Below are positions 35,359 to 43,683 of a stretch of 64,000 bases of DNA, in pieces. Location: contig CALUSI010000011.1 in the NCBI GenBank assembly GCA_944323395.1, forward strand, positions 1 through 64,000, written 5' to 3'. The translations under genes and the position numbers were made by a program. Position 1 is the first letter of the stretch. The number at the start of each line of letters is the position of its first letter. The stretch comes from Candidatus Gastranaerophilales bacterium. GTDB taxonomy: Bacteria; Cyanobacteriota; Vampirovibrionia; Gastranaerophilales; Gastranaerophilaceae. Below the pieces are notes generated by a model. That model had not been told where the DNA came from. It ran no database searches and worked only from the letters and a program-made list of their open reading frames with translations.

Positions 35359-35898
35359 GTGGAAGAAACAAAAGTAAAATCTAAGAAAAGAAAAATTGAA
35401 ACAACTGCTGAACCACATCAAACAGAATGGAAAGAACAAGTAATTCAAGTAAGAAGAGTTACAAAAGTTGTAAAAGGCGGTAAGAAATTAAGTTTCAGAG
35501 CTATTGTAGTAGTAGGAAACAAAAACGGACAAGTAGGCGTAGGCTGTGCAAAAGCAGCAGAAGTAATTATCGCAATCCAAAAAGCAGTAGCTGACGGAAG
35601 AAAGAATTTAATCAATGTACCAATATATAGAACAACAATTCCTCATCCTATAACAGGCCGTTCAGGAGCTGGAAGTGTAATGTTAAAACCGGCATCACAA
35701 GGTACCGGAGTTATCGCAGGCGGTGCAGTTCGTGCAGTATTAGAATTAGCAGGTGTAGAAAACATATTAAGTAAATCACTTGGTTCTAAATCACCATTAA
35801 ACGCAGCAAATGCAACATTAAATGCACTACAAGCATTAAAACCATTTGATGTAGTAGCAAAAAGACGTGGTTTATCATTAAAAGATATGCTTAACTAA
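35359..35898 (+). CDS. rpsE: 30S ribosomal protein S5
   Basis: S5 takes part in mRNA entry and decoding accuracy on the small subunit. The dsRNA-binding N-domain ([35 protein letters not shown]) and C-domain ([34 protein letters not shown]) are standard. The N-terminal 30 residues are a charged extension. Start GTG at 35359 with AAAGAAAGG upstream. It is the first gene of the ribosomal block here; rplR, which usually precedes it, is absent. Confidence 0.97.
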   Translation: MEETKVKSKKRKIETTAEPHQTEWKEQVIQVRRVTKVVKGGKKLSFRAIVVVGNKNGQVGVGCAKAAEVIIAIQKAVADGRKNLINVPIYRTTIPHPITGRSGAGSVMLKPASQGTGVIAGGAVRAVLELAGVENILSKSLGSKSPLNAANATLNALQALKPFDVVAKRRGLSLKDMLN

Positions 35899-35911
35899 GA
35901 GGAATTGAATA

Positions 35912-36094
35912 ATGGCAAATAAAAAAGTAAAAATAACATTAGTAAAGAGCCTGATTGGTTCAACAGAAAAGCAAAGAAGAGTAGCAAAAGCTCTAGGCTT
36001 AACAAAAAAAGATCAAACAGTAGAACATGAAAATTCAGCAGTAATTATGGGTATGGTTAATGCTATCCCTCATTTACTAAAAGTAGCTGAGTAG
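35912..36094 (+). CDS. rpmD: 50S ribosomal protein L30
   Basis: A 60-residue L30 (KVKITLVKSLIGSTEKQRRVAKALGL, VEHENSAVIMGMV). It follows rpsE by 13 bases and precedes rplO by 18, the usual order. Typical cyanobacterial genomes lack L30, so its presence is informative if the organism is a non-photosynthetic relative. Confidence 0.95.
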   Translation: MANKKVKITLVKSLIGSTEKQRRVAKALGLTKKDQTVEHENSAVIMGMVNAIPHLLKVAE

Positions 36095-36112
36095 TATGAA
36101 AGGTGATTTAAA

Positions 36113-36565
36113 ATGACAGATAGAATTAAAATAGAAGACTTAAGACCGGCTGAAGGTTCTACCGGAAAAATAAAAAGAGTAGGTCGCGGAAGATCATCAG
36201 GATGGGGAAAAACATCTTGTCGCGGAAACAATGGTGAAGGACAAAGGGCCGGAAGATCATCAAAAAGAGGATTTGAAGGTGGTCAAATGCCAGGCTACAG
36301 ACAAATGCCAAAATTAAAAGGATTTAAAAACTTTAATGCATTATGCTATGCAGAAATTAATGTAAGTGACTTGGCTAATATACAAGCTGACGAAATTACA
36401 CTAGAATCATTAAAAGAAGCAGGAAAAGTATCTTCAAAAGCAGAAGCACTAAGAGTATTGGGTAATGGTGAATTATCTAAAGCAGTAACAGTAAGTGCTA
36501 GATACTTTACAGAATCGGCAAAAGAAAAAATTGAAAAAGCAGGTGGAAAGGCTCAGTTAGTATAA
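36113..36565 (+). CDS. rplO: 50S ribosomal protein L15
   Basis: A 150-residue L15 with the basic N-terminal extension (KRVGRGRSSGWGKTSCRGNNGEG) that threads into 23S rRNA and the globular C-terminal domain (LESLKEAGKVSSKAEALRVLG; AGGKAQLV). RFEGGQ-type sequence reads FEGGQMPGYRQMPKLKGF. The stop overlaps the secY start by one base, so translation is coupled. Confidence 0.96.
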   Translation: MTDRIKIEDLRPAEGSTGKIKRVGRGRSSGWGKTSCRGNNGEGQRAGRSSKRGFEGGQMPGYRQMPKLKGFKNFNALCYAEINVSDLANIQADEITLESLKEAGKVSSKAEALRVLGNGELSKAVTVSARYFTESAKEKIEKAGGKAQLV

Positions 36566-37908
36566 TGCAACAATATACGCCAAATCAGCAAAATTTGCAG
36601 GCTATGTTATCAAATCTCAATATTGCAGGTTTGAAAACAAAAATCATATTCACACTAGTAATGATTATGATTTTCCGATTATGTGCTCAGCTTCCTCTTT
36701 TTGGAATAGACGGACAGAATCTTGCAAATTTAGCGGCAACAAATAATCTTATCGGCTTTTTGGATATGTTCTCTGGTGGTGCAATCGGAAATGTTTCCAT
36801 AATTGCTCTTGGTATAGGACCATATATAACCGCATCAATTATTATGCAGTTATTAGCAGTAGTAATTCCTCATTTAGAACAGTTGCAAAAAGAAGAAGGT
36901 GAAGCAGGCAGAAGAAAGATATCACAGTATACACGTATATTCACAATAATAATTGCGGCAATACAAGCGTTAGTATTTGTAGTATATTTACTAAAAACTT
37001 CACGCGGTGCTATTATGCCGGATGTCAATGTTGTAGCATTTGCAGTCGGCTCTATAGTTATATTAACGGCGGGTTCTGCATTTACAATGTGGATGGCTGA
37101 ATTAATGACTGAAAGAGGTATTGGTAATGGTGCTTCAATGCTTATTTTCTGTGGTATCATTTCAAAGATTCCTTTTTACGCAGAAAAAACTGTTTCATTA
37201 GTTCAAGATGATCCTTCTCTTCAATTATCGTTAGTAGTTTTACTTGCTATATTCATTGCTACAATGGTATTCATTGTAATTATGCAGGAATCAGCGAGAA
37301 AAGTTATTATTGTAAATCCGAGAAGACAAGTTGGAAATAAGGTGTATGGTGGTACTAACACATTTATACCATTCAAGTTAAATCCGGGTGGTGTAATGCC
37401 AATAATTTTTGCAATAGCAATATTATTATTCCCAACAACAGTTTTGGAATTATTTGGCAACGCAAATATCAATAATGAAATTTTAAGAAACGTTATTCAG
37501 TGGCTTGCTGATTTTTTAAGACCATCAGAAATAACTTATAATATTATTTATTTCTTGTTGATATTTGGACTAACTTTTTTCTATGCATCTATTATTCCTA
37601 ATTTACAGCCAAAGGAAATTGCTACGAACCTAAAGAAATACGGCTCGTCAATTCCAGGTATTAAACCAGGTAAACCTACGGCAGAGGCGTTAGATAAGAT
37701 TTTAAGTAAAACAACTTTTATTGGTGCATTAAGTTTAGCAACTATTGCATTAATACCATCTATTGCTTGTAACATTACAGGAATATCGACATTGCAAGGT
37801 ATAGGAGCTACATCATTAATAATTATGGTTGGTGTTGCGTTAGACTTTATAAATCAAGTCAGAACAAACTTACTTCCAAAAAATTATGAAAGCTTTTTAA
37901 AACAATAG
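36565..37908 (+). CDS. secY: Protein translocase subunit SecY
   Basis: SecY is the channel of the Sec translocon. Ten membrane helices are visible, with RLCAQLPLFGIDGQ after TM1, the plug region (FSGGAIGNVSIIALGIGPYI), the cytoplasmic loop EGEAGRRKISQYTR and the ribosome-binding loop PRRQVGNKVYGG. The C-terminal SIPGIKPGKPTAE is typical. The 447-residue length is normal. It overlaps rplO by one base and is followed by a strong terminator, so adk-map belong to a separate transcript. Confidence 0.97.
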   Translation: MQQYTPNQQNLQAMLSNLNIAGLKTKIIFTLVMIMIFRLCAQLPLFGIDGQNLANLAATNNLIGFLDMFSGGAIGNVSIIALGIGPYITASIIMQLLAVVIPHLEQLQKEEGEAGRRKISQYTRIFTIIIAAIQALVFVVYLLKTSRGAIMPDVNVVAFAVGSIVILTAGSAFTMWMAELMTERGIGNGASMLIFCGIISKIPFYAEKTVSLVQDDPSLQLSLVVLLAIFIATMVFIVIMQESARKVIIVNPRRQVGNKVYGGTNTFIPFKLNPGGVMPIIFAIAILLFPTTVLELFGNANINNEILRNVIQWLADFLRPSEITYNIIYFLLIFGLTFFYASIIPNLQPKEIATNLKKYGSSIPGIKPGKPTAEALDKILSKTTFIGALSLATIALIPSIACNITGISTLQGIGATSLIIMVGVALDFINQVRTNLLPKNYESFLKQ

Positions 37909-37920
37909 ATAAATAAAATC

Positions 37921-37957
37921 AAAAAGAAATGAACCTGAAAGGGTTCATTTCTTTATT
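37921..37957 (+). terminator. Terminator after secY
   Basis: AAAGAAATGAACC (37923-37935) pairs with GGTTCATTTCTTT (37942-37954), a 13-bp stem with a short loop. Confidence 0.8.
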
Positions 37958-38016
37958 CCAAAAAAATTGATGTGATATAATAGATTAGTTAGAATTATAA
38001 GATACGAGGACAGAAG

Positions 38017-38673
38017 ATGAAAAAAGAATTTATATTTATTGGTCCCCCGGGAAGTGGTAAAGGAACACAAACAAAAATATTATCAAAAGAATATAATCTT
38101 CCGCATATTGATACTGGTTCTCTTTTAAGAGAAGCAGTAGCTTCAGGAAGTGAAGAAGGAAAGTTAGCAAACAGTTTCATGGAAAAAGGACAACTTGTTC
38201 CAATAGAATTAGTATCAAAAATAATAAAGAACAGATTATTAAAAGAGGATTGTAAAAATGGTTTTATTTTAGACGGATATCCAAGAAGTTTAGAACAAGC
38301 ATATGCATTGGATGAAATTTTATCAGAGATAGACAAAGATAATAATGTTAAACCACAAGTATTTTATTTTGAAGTCGCACAAGAAAAATTAGTAGAAAGA
38401 CTAGTTAACAGACGTTCTTGCAGCAAATGTGGTGCAATATATAACCTAAAGACGATGAAATTAAAAGATGAAACAAAATGTGAAAAGTGTGGTGGAACAT
38501 TAACAAGAAGAGATGATGATACAGAAGAAGTTGCAACAAAAAGATTCGCAACATATTTTGAGCAAACTGAGCCATTAATTAAATTATATTCAGATAGAGG
38601 ACTATTAACAAAATTAGATGCAAGCTTAGATATAGATACAATATATAAAAATCTTACAGGAGCAATAAAATAA
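38017..38673 (+). CDS. adk: Adenylate kinase
   Basis: Adk interconverts ATP + AMP and 2 ADP. It has the P-loop GPPGSGKGTQ, IDTGSLLREA (AMP site), FILDGYPRSLEQA, and a LID domain with the four-cysteine zinc site (CSKCG ... CEKCG), then RRDDDTEEVATKR. The length is 218 residues. A TATAAT with an upstream TG (extended -10, 37976-37981) gives it its own promoter after the secY terminator. map follows 1 base after the stop. Confidence 0.97.
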   Translation: MKKEFIFIGPPGSGKGTQTKILSKEYNLPHIDTGSLLREAVASGSEEGKLANSFMEKGQLVPIELVSKIIKNRLLKEDCKNGFILDGYPRSLEQAYALDEILSEIDKDNNVKPQVFYFEVAQEKLVERLVNRRSCSKCGAIYNLKTMKLKDETKCEKCGGTLTRRDDDTEEVATKRFATYFEQTEPLIKLYSDRGLLTKLDASLDIDTIYKNLTGAIK

Positions 38674-38674
38674 A

Positions 38675-39427
38675 ATGTCTATACATAGAAAATCAAAATT
38701 TGAAGTTAATCTGATGAAACAAGCAGGAAATATTGTGGCATTAGTACATGCAGCAATGAAAGAAGCTGTAAAAGAAGGTGTAACTACAAAAGAACTTGAT
38801 GAAATAGCATATAAAATAATTAAAAGCAATAAAGCTGACCCTACATTTCTTGGGTATCATGGTTTCCCAGGAACAATATGTGCCTCAATAAATGAACAAG
38901 TTGTACATGGGATTCCATCTAATGATGTAGTATTAAAAAACGGAGATATAATAAGTATAGATATAGGTGCAACATATAAAGGTTTTGTCGGAGATAGTGC
39001 TTGGACATATGCAGTAGGAGAAATTTCAGAAGAGAAGGAAATGCTGTTAAAAGCAACAGAGGAATCTTTATTTGCTGGTCTTGAACATATGAAAAGTAAT
39101 GATAGACTGGAAAATGTTGCTGGAGCAATAGAAGATGTTGCAAAAAAATATAATTTGGGAATAGTAAGACAATACGGCGGACACGGTGTCGGTAGAGAAA
39201 TGCATGAAGATCCATTTGTATTCAATTACAGAACTAACAATAAACTGATTTTACAAAAAGGAATGACAATAGCAATAGAACCAATGCTAAATCTGGGCTG
39301 TGATGATGTAATAGTTCTTGATGATGAATGGACTGTTGTAACTAAAGATAAAAAAGCTTCAGCTCATTTTGAACATACAGTACATGTAACAGATGATGGG
39401 CCGGAAATACTAACAAAATTACTATAA
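38675..39427 (+). CDS. map: Methionine aminopeptidase, type I
   Basis: MetAP removes the initiator methionine. All five metal ligands are visible: Asp in SIDIGA, Asp in GDSAWT, His in YGGHGVGREMHEDP, Glu in IAIEPML and Glu in HFEHTVHV. At 250 residues it is the short type Ia form without a zinc-finger extension. It is co-transcribed with adk. The usual next gene, infA, is not present. Confidence 0.97.
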   Translation: MSIHRKSKFEVNLMKQAGNIVALVHAAMKEAVKEGVTTKELDEIAYKIIKSNKADPTFLGYHGFPGTICASINEQVVHGIPSNDVVLKNGDIISIDIGATYKGFVGDSAWTYAVGEISEEKEMLLKATEESLFAGLEHMKSNDRLENVAGAIEDVAKKYNLGIVRQYGGHGVGREMHEDPFVFNYRTNNKLILQKGMTIAIEPMLNLGCDDVIVLDDEWTVVTKDKKASAHFEHTVHVTDDGPEILTKLL

Positions 39428-39438
39428 GGATAAAAGAC

Positions 39439-39948
39439 ATGATAGAAATGAAGGTTATGGGTATAGCAATCGATACAGCAAGCGGTTCACCTATAATAGT
39501 TTTAAATGATAAAGATAACAGAAAAGCTCTACCTATATGGATAGGCAGTGCAGAAGCAAGTGCAATTATTAGAAAGATTGAGAATATAAAAGTTTTAAGA
39601 CCTATGACTCATGACTTAATAATTGATGTTATAGAAAAAACAGGCTACAGTGTAGATAGAGTTGAAATTAATGATGTTGAAAAAGAGACTTACTTTTCTA
39701 CCATATACTTAACAAATGAAGATGGTAAAGAAGTTACAATAGATTCAAGGCCATCCGATGCTATTGCTGTTGCGATAAGAGTAGATGCACCAATTTTTGT
39801 ATCTGCAAAAGTTTTAGCAGATGGTAGTGTTTCTTGTGATAGTGAAAAAGATGAAGCAGAATCACAGGAATTTAAAAAATTTATCCAGAGTATAAAACCA
39901 TCGGATTTTGAGAAACTTCTTAAGGATGACAAACAATCTGATCAATAA
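39439..39948 (+). CDS. Bifunctional nuclease (BFN/DUF151) domain protein
   Basis: A 169-residue protein with the DUF151 domain (about 1-135). Characteristic segments are MKVMGIAIDTASGSPIIVL, LPIWIGSAEASAI, RPMTHDLI and IDSRPSDAIAVAIRVDAPIFV. Plant homologues have dual DNase/RNase activity and bacterial ones are poorly known. The acidic C-terminal tail (ESQEFKKFIQSIKPSDFEKLLKDD) is common in the family. It follows map by 11 bases and probably shares its transcript. The 3' end overlaps a small minus-strand frame. Confidence 0.9.
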   Translation: MIEMKVMGIAIDTASGSPIIVLNDKDNRKALPIWIGSAEASAIIRKIENIKVLRPMTHDLIIDVIEKTGYSVDRVEINDVEKETYFSTIYLTNEDGKEVTIDSRPSDAIAVAIRVDAPIFVSAKVLADGSVSCDSEKDEAESQEFKKFIQSIKPSDFEKLLKDDKQSDQ

Positions 39949-40099
39949 TGCGAGGATTAAAATTTACTTTATTATTCTTCACTTTTTTAAAAAGTGGAGA
40001 ATATTTGTTTTTATATAGACGGTTTTTACGAATATCTTCAAACTGAGATAAACCAATAATAGTATCTTTACAAAAAACATCAATAATAAAATTAAGCAT
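39920..40099 (-). CDS. Small antisense-overlapping protein, unknown
   Basis: A 59-residue frame on the minus strand, starting at ATG 40099 with GGAAAGG five bases upstream, a clear ribosome site. The sequence (MLNFIIDVFCKDTIIGLSQFEDIRKNRLYKN, ending IIDQIVCHP) has natural composition. It overlaps the 3' end of the bifunctional nuclease gene by 29 bases and is divergent from the DUF1858 gene 75 bases away. I do not recognise the family. Ribosome site and placement make it better than a chance frame. Confidence 0.45.
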   Translation of the reverse strand: MLNFIIDVFCKDTIIGLSQFEDIRKNRLYKNKYSPLFKKVKNNKVNFNPRIIDQIVCHP

Positions 40100-40174
40100 A
40101 TTCACCTTTCCAATACTTTTGATGTATAATTTTTAATGATAAAGTGAGAATAATCAAGGAAAGGATAAATAATA

Positions 40175-40375
40175 ATGGCGAAAATAACAAAAGATATGGG
40201 CATAATAGAAGTATTGCAAGCTCATCCGGAGACAATAGAAGTATTTCAAAAATACGGTTTTGGATGTATTGGATGCGCAGCAGCAAGATTTGAAAATTTA
40301 GAAGCAGGCGCAAAAGTTCATGGAATTGATCCTGATAAAATGGTTGAAGACCTTAATGCTGCAATTGTTGAATAA
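40175..40375 (+). CDS. DUF1858 (redox disulfide-type) protein
   Basis: A 66-residue stand-alone DUF1858 domain: DMGIIEVLQAHPETIEVFQKYGFGCIGCAAARFENLEAGAKVHGID. The domain has the CxxC motif at GCIGC and is often found next to or fused with hybrid-cluster or iron-sulfur enzymes, implying a thiol-redox or cluster-related role. AGGAAAGG lies upstream of the ATG. It is a single gene here with no metalloenzyme neighbour. Confidence 0.9.
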   Translation: MAKITKDMGIIEVLQAHPETIEVFQKYGFGCIGCAAARFENLEAGAKVHGIDPDKMVEDLNAAIVE

Positions 40376-40493
40376 AATATAAAAGCCAAAACATTAACTA
40401 CAGTTAAATTTATTAATATAGACGTGACAAAATGTTATGTTTTTATTATGATTTTAATACTTATTCGACAAAATACAGTTAAGGAGATATAAA

Positions 40494-40988
40494 ATGGAAG
40501 TAATTCTAAAAAAAGACGTACAAAATATTGGTGAAGCAGGCGATATAGTAAATGTTAAAGACGGATATGCCAGAAATTTCTTGCTTCCACAAAATTTTGC
40601 AGAAATTGCAACAAAAGGTGCAAAAGAAAATAGAGAAAAAAATTTAGCCAGAATTAAAGCAAAACAAGAAAAATTACATGCTGAAGCTTTAGAAATGGCA
40701 AAGAAAATTGAAGAACTTGGATTAATTGAATTCTCAGCAAAAGCAGGAGAATCAGGTAAATTATTTGGTGCAATTACTACAAAAAGATTAGCTGAAGAAA
40801 TCAAGGCAAAAACAAATTTAGATATAGACAGAAAAACAATTTCTCTAGATGCTCCAATTAATAAATTAGGAAGCTTTAACATGACAATAAAATTAACTTC
40901 TAAAGTAAAAGTTACACTTGGTGTTAATGTTACAGCTTCAGAAGTATTAAAAGAAGAAATTGAAGAAACAGAAGAAACAGCAGAATAA
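40494..40988 (+). CDS. rplI: 50S ribosomal protein L9
   Basis: L9 with the N-terminal rRNA-binding domain (MEVILKKDVQNIGEAGDIVNVKDGYARNFLLP), the long connecting helix (about 45-75) and the C-terminal domain (GKLFGAITTKRLAEEIK). Residues 150-164 are an acidic tail (EEIEETEETAE) beyond the usual 148-150. AAGGAG precedes the ATG. rpsF and rpsR, the usual neighbours, are absent. Confidence 0.96.
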   Translation: MEVILKKDVQNIGEAGDIVNVKDGYARNFLLPQNFAEIATKGAKENREKNLARIKAKQEKLHAEALEMAKKIEELGLIEFSAKAGESGKLFGAITTKRLAEEIKAKTNLDIDRKTISLDAPINKLGSFNMTIKLTSKVKVTLGVNVTASEVLKEEIEETEETAE

Positions 40989-41036
40989 AACATATTAGAA
41001 ATAAAGCAAAAAAAATTATTTTTAAGTTTTATATGA

Positions 41037-41042
41037 TATAAT
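41037..41042 (+). promoter_or_regulatory. Extended -10 promoter downstream of rplI
   Basis: TGATATAAT matches an extended -10 element (TG-N-TATAAT). Transcription would start near 41049 and read into the structured RNA. Confidence 0.5.
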
Positions 41043-41048
41043 TAAATA

Positions 41049-41173
41049 GAGGTAAGATCATGATAAACAGACAAAATCGACGCAGCTATAATAAAGGAGG
41101 CTTTACGATATAATCGTATCGATTTTGTTATGACAAAATATAAAAAGCCTTCTTATTTTTAAGAAGGCTTTTT
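41049..41173 (+). ncRNA. Candidate structured small RNA with terminator
   Basis: Between an extended -10 promoter and a strong terminator lies about 125 bases with long-range pairing: ACAAAATCGA (41071-41080) with TCGATTTTGT (41119-41128), enclosing TACGAT-ATA-ATCGTA (41104-41118) and AAAG-GAGG-CTTT (41093-41104; the two share base 41104). The terminator is AAAGCCTTCTTA/TAAGAAGGCTTT followed by T6 (about 41143-41173). A 17-codon frame with its own AGAGG site (41060-41113) overlaps the left part and may be a leader peptide. A consensus AAAGGAGG (41093-41100) has no start codon in range. No known family was recognised. Confidence 0.55.
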
Positions 41174-41193
41174 TATAGTAAAAGGAGAAAAAC

Positions 41194-41277
41194 TTGAAAA
41201 ACTTACGACGAACAAAAAAATATCAAAAGGCAAACACCCCATTTGTCAAATTAAGAAACTTAATATGGGGCTTGTAA
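41194..41277 (+). CDS. 27-residue basic peptide frame upstream of membrane gene
   Basis: A TTG-initiated frame of 27 codons with a strong AAAGGAG site at seven-base spacing. The peptide (MKNLRRTKKYQKANTPFVKL, then RNLIWGL) is very basic. Its second half lies inside a hairpin (CCCCAT ... ATTAAG-AAA-CTTAAT ATGGGG, 41237-41270), so translation of the peptide would open the structure 20 bases before the next gene. This is the layout of a regulatory upstream frame. It may also be a chance frame. Confidence 0.35.
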   Translation: MKNLRRTKKYQKANTPFVKLRNLIWGL

Positions 41278-41298
41278 ACACAGAAAAAGGGAAAGAAA

Positions 41299-42648
41299 AT
41301 GACAATACAAGCTATAACAACAAAGATAATATCTACACTAGGAAATAAAGATTCATTAATACCAATAATGGTAAAAGACGGCGTCGACAGCACTAGCTTA
41401 ACTTATAAATCATTTAAAGAAGGCGGAAAAGTCGAAGGAATGGACAGAGCCATTGATGAATTTGGCACACAAGCTATATGGATAGGCGGGATTCCATTTT
41501 ATAAAAAATTAATTGATTGGACTGCATATAAATCTGCAAAATTAAATCCGGATGTAGATCCAAGGATTCTTGCAAATAAAGAATATGCGACTTGGGCTTT
41601 GGATAATGCAAAAGGTATAATGTCCAATTCAAAAACACAAACTGTTAAAGATGCATTGGCTGACTGTCTTAAAGATGGTGGACAAAAGGCCAAAAATTTA
41701 TATAAAGGGAAAATTATCGCAGCAACAGCTCTTACACTAGCAACTTTCTTTTTATTAACAAAAACAAAACAAAAAAATACAAAAAATACAGTCATAAATG
41801 ATATGAAGAATGAAATGAAAGATACATTTACTCTTTCACCACAAGATAACTCAGAAATTTTCTCAAATTTTAATGAATTTAACTCCGGTAAAAAGAACAA
41901 AGAAAATACACCTGCATTCAAAGGTTTATTGAAAAATGTTTCTGATGCGGTAATGTTTAATCCTGTACATAATATGAAAATTATTGATGCAGGAATAACT
42001 ACTGAAAGATTAGCTTGTTCAAGAAACAAAACAGAATTCTTCGAACATGCAATAAAAGAAGGGAGCTTTTTATTCTTTTTATATAAATTTGGTGGAATGA
42101 TTGAAGATGGAATAAATAAGTTTTCATCAAAAGTATTAAAAACACCAATAGATTTGCCAATAGATGTATTAATGGATGGACAATTTACGGAAGCATTAAA
42201 AAATGGTAAAATTTCAGCTGATGTAGCAAAAGCACCACTAACAAAATCTCTTACAGAAAAACTGAACTTTATAATAGAAAATCCAGATAATTCTCTAGTT
42301 CAGGCTGCAAAAAAATCCAAAATAGTTTCTACCGTAAAAGATAAGGCAGGGAATGCTGTTGTTGATACATCAAAATTCATTGATATGAAAGCTTTGAATA
42401 GTCTTGCTCAGAATATGACATTAATGGAAGAATCTTATAAAACAGCAAATATTCCAGTTAAAAACTTTTTAAACAAAGCAAAAGGTTTAAAAGTAGCATC
42501 TGTAATGGCAAATATTGGCATATCTTGCGTAATTTTAGGCTACCTTATCCCAAAAGCTGTTTACAAATACAGAGAAATTAAAACAGGAACAACAAAATTC
42601 CACGTTGCAGAAGACATTAAAAAATATAAGAAAAAAGGCATTCAATAA
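41299..42648 (+). CDS. Unknown membrane-associated protein
   Basis: A 449-residue protein of no named family. Two hydrophobic helices are evident, at about 144-158 (IIAATALTLATFFLL) and about 411-430 (VASVMANIGISCVILGYLIP). Between them is a mostly helical region with the segment TPAFKGLL (about residue 207). No signal peptide or enzyme motif. The C-terminal tail is basic (KKYKKKGIQ). A weak GGGAAAG ribosome site precedes the ATG. Proteins of this look, with a short PxFxG segment and flanking helices, appear lineage-specific. The function is unknown. The stop codon is inside the hairpin that follows. Confidence 0.75.
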   Translation: MTIQAITTKIISTLGNKDSLIPIMVKDGVDSTSLTYKSFKEGGKVEGMDRAIDEFGTQAIWIGGIPFYKKLIDWTAYKSAKLNPDVDPRILANKEYATWALDNAKGIMSNSKTQTVKDALADCLKDGGQKAKNLYKGKIIAATALTLATFFLLTKTKQKNTKNTVINDMKNEMKDTFTLSPQDNSEIFSNFNEFNSGKKNKENTPAFKGLLKNVSDAVMFNPVHNMKIIDAGITTERLACSRNKTEFFEHAIKEGSFLFFLYKFGGMIEDGINKFSSKVLKTPIDLPIDVLMDGQFTEALKNGKISADVAKAPLTKSLTEKLNFIIENPDNSLVQAAKKSKIVSTVKDKAGNAVVDTSKFIDMKALNSLAQNMTLMEESYKTANIPVKNFLNKAKGLKVASVMANIGISCVILGYLIPKAVYKYREIKTGTTKFHVAEDIKKYKKKGIQ

Positions 42649-42658
42649 GAATGCCTTT
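42633..42658 (+). terminator. Hairpin containing a stop codon
   Basis: AAAAGGCATTC pairs with GAATGCCTTT around AATAA, which includes the TAA of the preceding gene. The following T run is weak, so it may act as an mRNA 3'-end hairpin more than as a strict terminator. Confidence 0.55.
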
Positions 42659-42708
42659 CACATTTTAAATCGCTTATGATAAAATTATAATTATAAGAGG
42701 GATTTATT

Positions 42709-43683
42709 TTGCGTTATAAAAGTTGTTATTGGATAGAATCAGGCATAAATTTTGATATAGATAGTTATAAGGTATGCTGCTTATATAGTGCAAAAGGTGG
42801 CGGTAATACAATCGTAAAAGATAACTACAAAGGGGAACCTGTTGATTGGGATGATTTTTTTGATTTCAAAAAGAAAATTAAAGATTTGCATAAAAGCGGA
42901 AAAATTTACCCAAAATGTGAAGGTTGTATTTCTTTAGAAGAAAGAGATTGGCCTGATGATCATACTAAAATAAGTATGATTAATCTTGATTATTGGACAA
43001 AATGTAATTCAAGATGTTCATATTGCCATACAATGAATGACAAAGAAGCATATAATAAATATAAGAATTATAATTTCTTACCAATATTAAAAGATATGAT
43101 AAAAAGAGATATATTACGTCCAAACGGACACGTTAGTTTTGGTGGAGGGGAAGTAACTCTTCTAAAAGAATTCGACAAACTCTTACATATCTTTATGGAT
43201 TATGGTTTTCCGCTTACAAGAATACATTCCTCTTGTATAAAATACTCAAGAGCTATAGAAAAAGGACTTAAAACAGGTCGTGTTGATTTAATTGTTTCTA
43301 TAGATGCAGGTTCCGAACAATTGCATGAAAAAGTAAAGCAGGTAAAAACATTTGACAAAGTATGGAAAAATTTAAAAAGATATGCTTCTCATCAAAAAGA
43401 TCCATTTGCCGTAAAAGTAAAATATATTGTCATACCAGGACTAAATGACAACAAAGATGAAATTGAACTCTGGCTAAAAAAAGCAAAGGAAAATGGTATC
43501 AATTGTGTTTTACAGGAAATTGAATCAAAATGGTTTTATGCAAGACGTGATAACGTTCCTGATGAAATAATAGAATTTTTCAATTATACAAAAGAAAAAG
43601 CTCAAAGCTTAGGATTAAAATATGAATTATATGAGCGAGCTGAACACATGATGAAATTCAAAAAAGAAAAAGAAGGAGCATAA
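42709..43683 (+). CDS. Radical SAM protein 1 of a tandem triplet
   Basis: A 324-residue radical SAM enzyme. The [4Fe-4S]-SAM motif is CNSRCSYC (Cys 99, 103, 106), followed by FGGGEVTLL (SAM-binding GGE) and VSIDAGSEQLHEKVK. Unusually, about 95 residues precede the SAM motif and carry their own cysteines: Cys6, a Cys-Cys pair (23-24) and CEGC (70-73), around an NYKGEPVDWDDFF block. These could hold a second cluster or zinc. The start is TTG at 42709 with AAGAGGG seven bases upstream. It is followed without a gap by two paralogues and a dehydrogenase. Substrate is unknown. Confidence 0.88.
   Translation: MRYKSCYWIESGINFDIDSYKVCCLYSAKGGGNTIVKDNYKGEPVDWDDFFDFKKKIKDLHKSGKIYPKCEGCISLEERDWPDDHTKISMINLDYWTKCNSRCSYCHTMNDKEAYNKYKNYNFLPILKDMIKRDILRPNGHVSFGGGEVTLLKEFDKLLHIFMDYGFPLTRIHSSCIKYSRAIEKGLKTGRVDLIVSIDAGSEQLHEKVKQVKTFDKVWKNLKRYASHQKDPFAVKVKYIVIPGLNDNKDEIELWLKKAKENGINCVLQEIESKWFYARRDNVPDEIIEFFNYTKEKAQSLGLKYELYERAEHMMKFKKEKEGA

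Noticed and set aside
41060-41277. Precursor peptides of a ribosomally made product for the radical SAM operon
   Set aside because: The peptides are separated from the enzymes by a 449-residue gene and a hairpin, and no leader-core pattern is visible.
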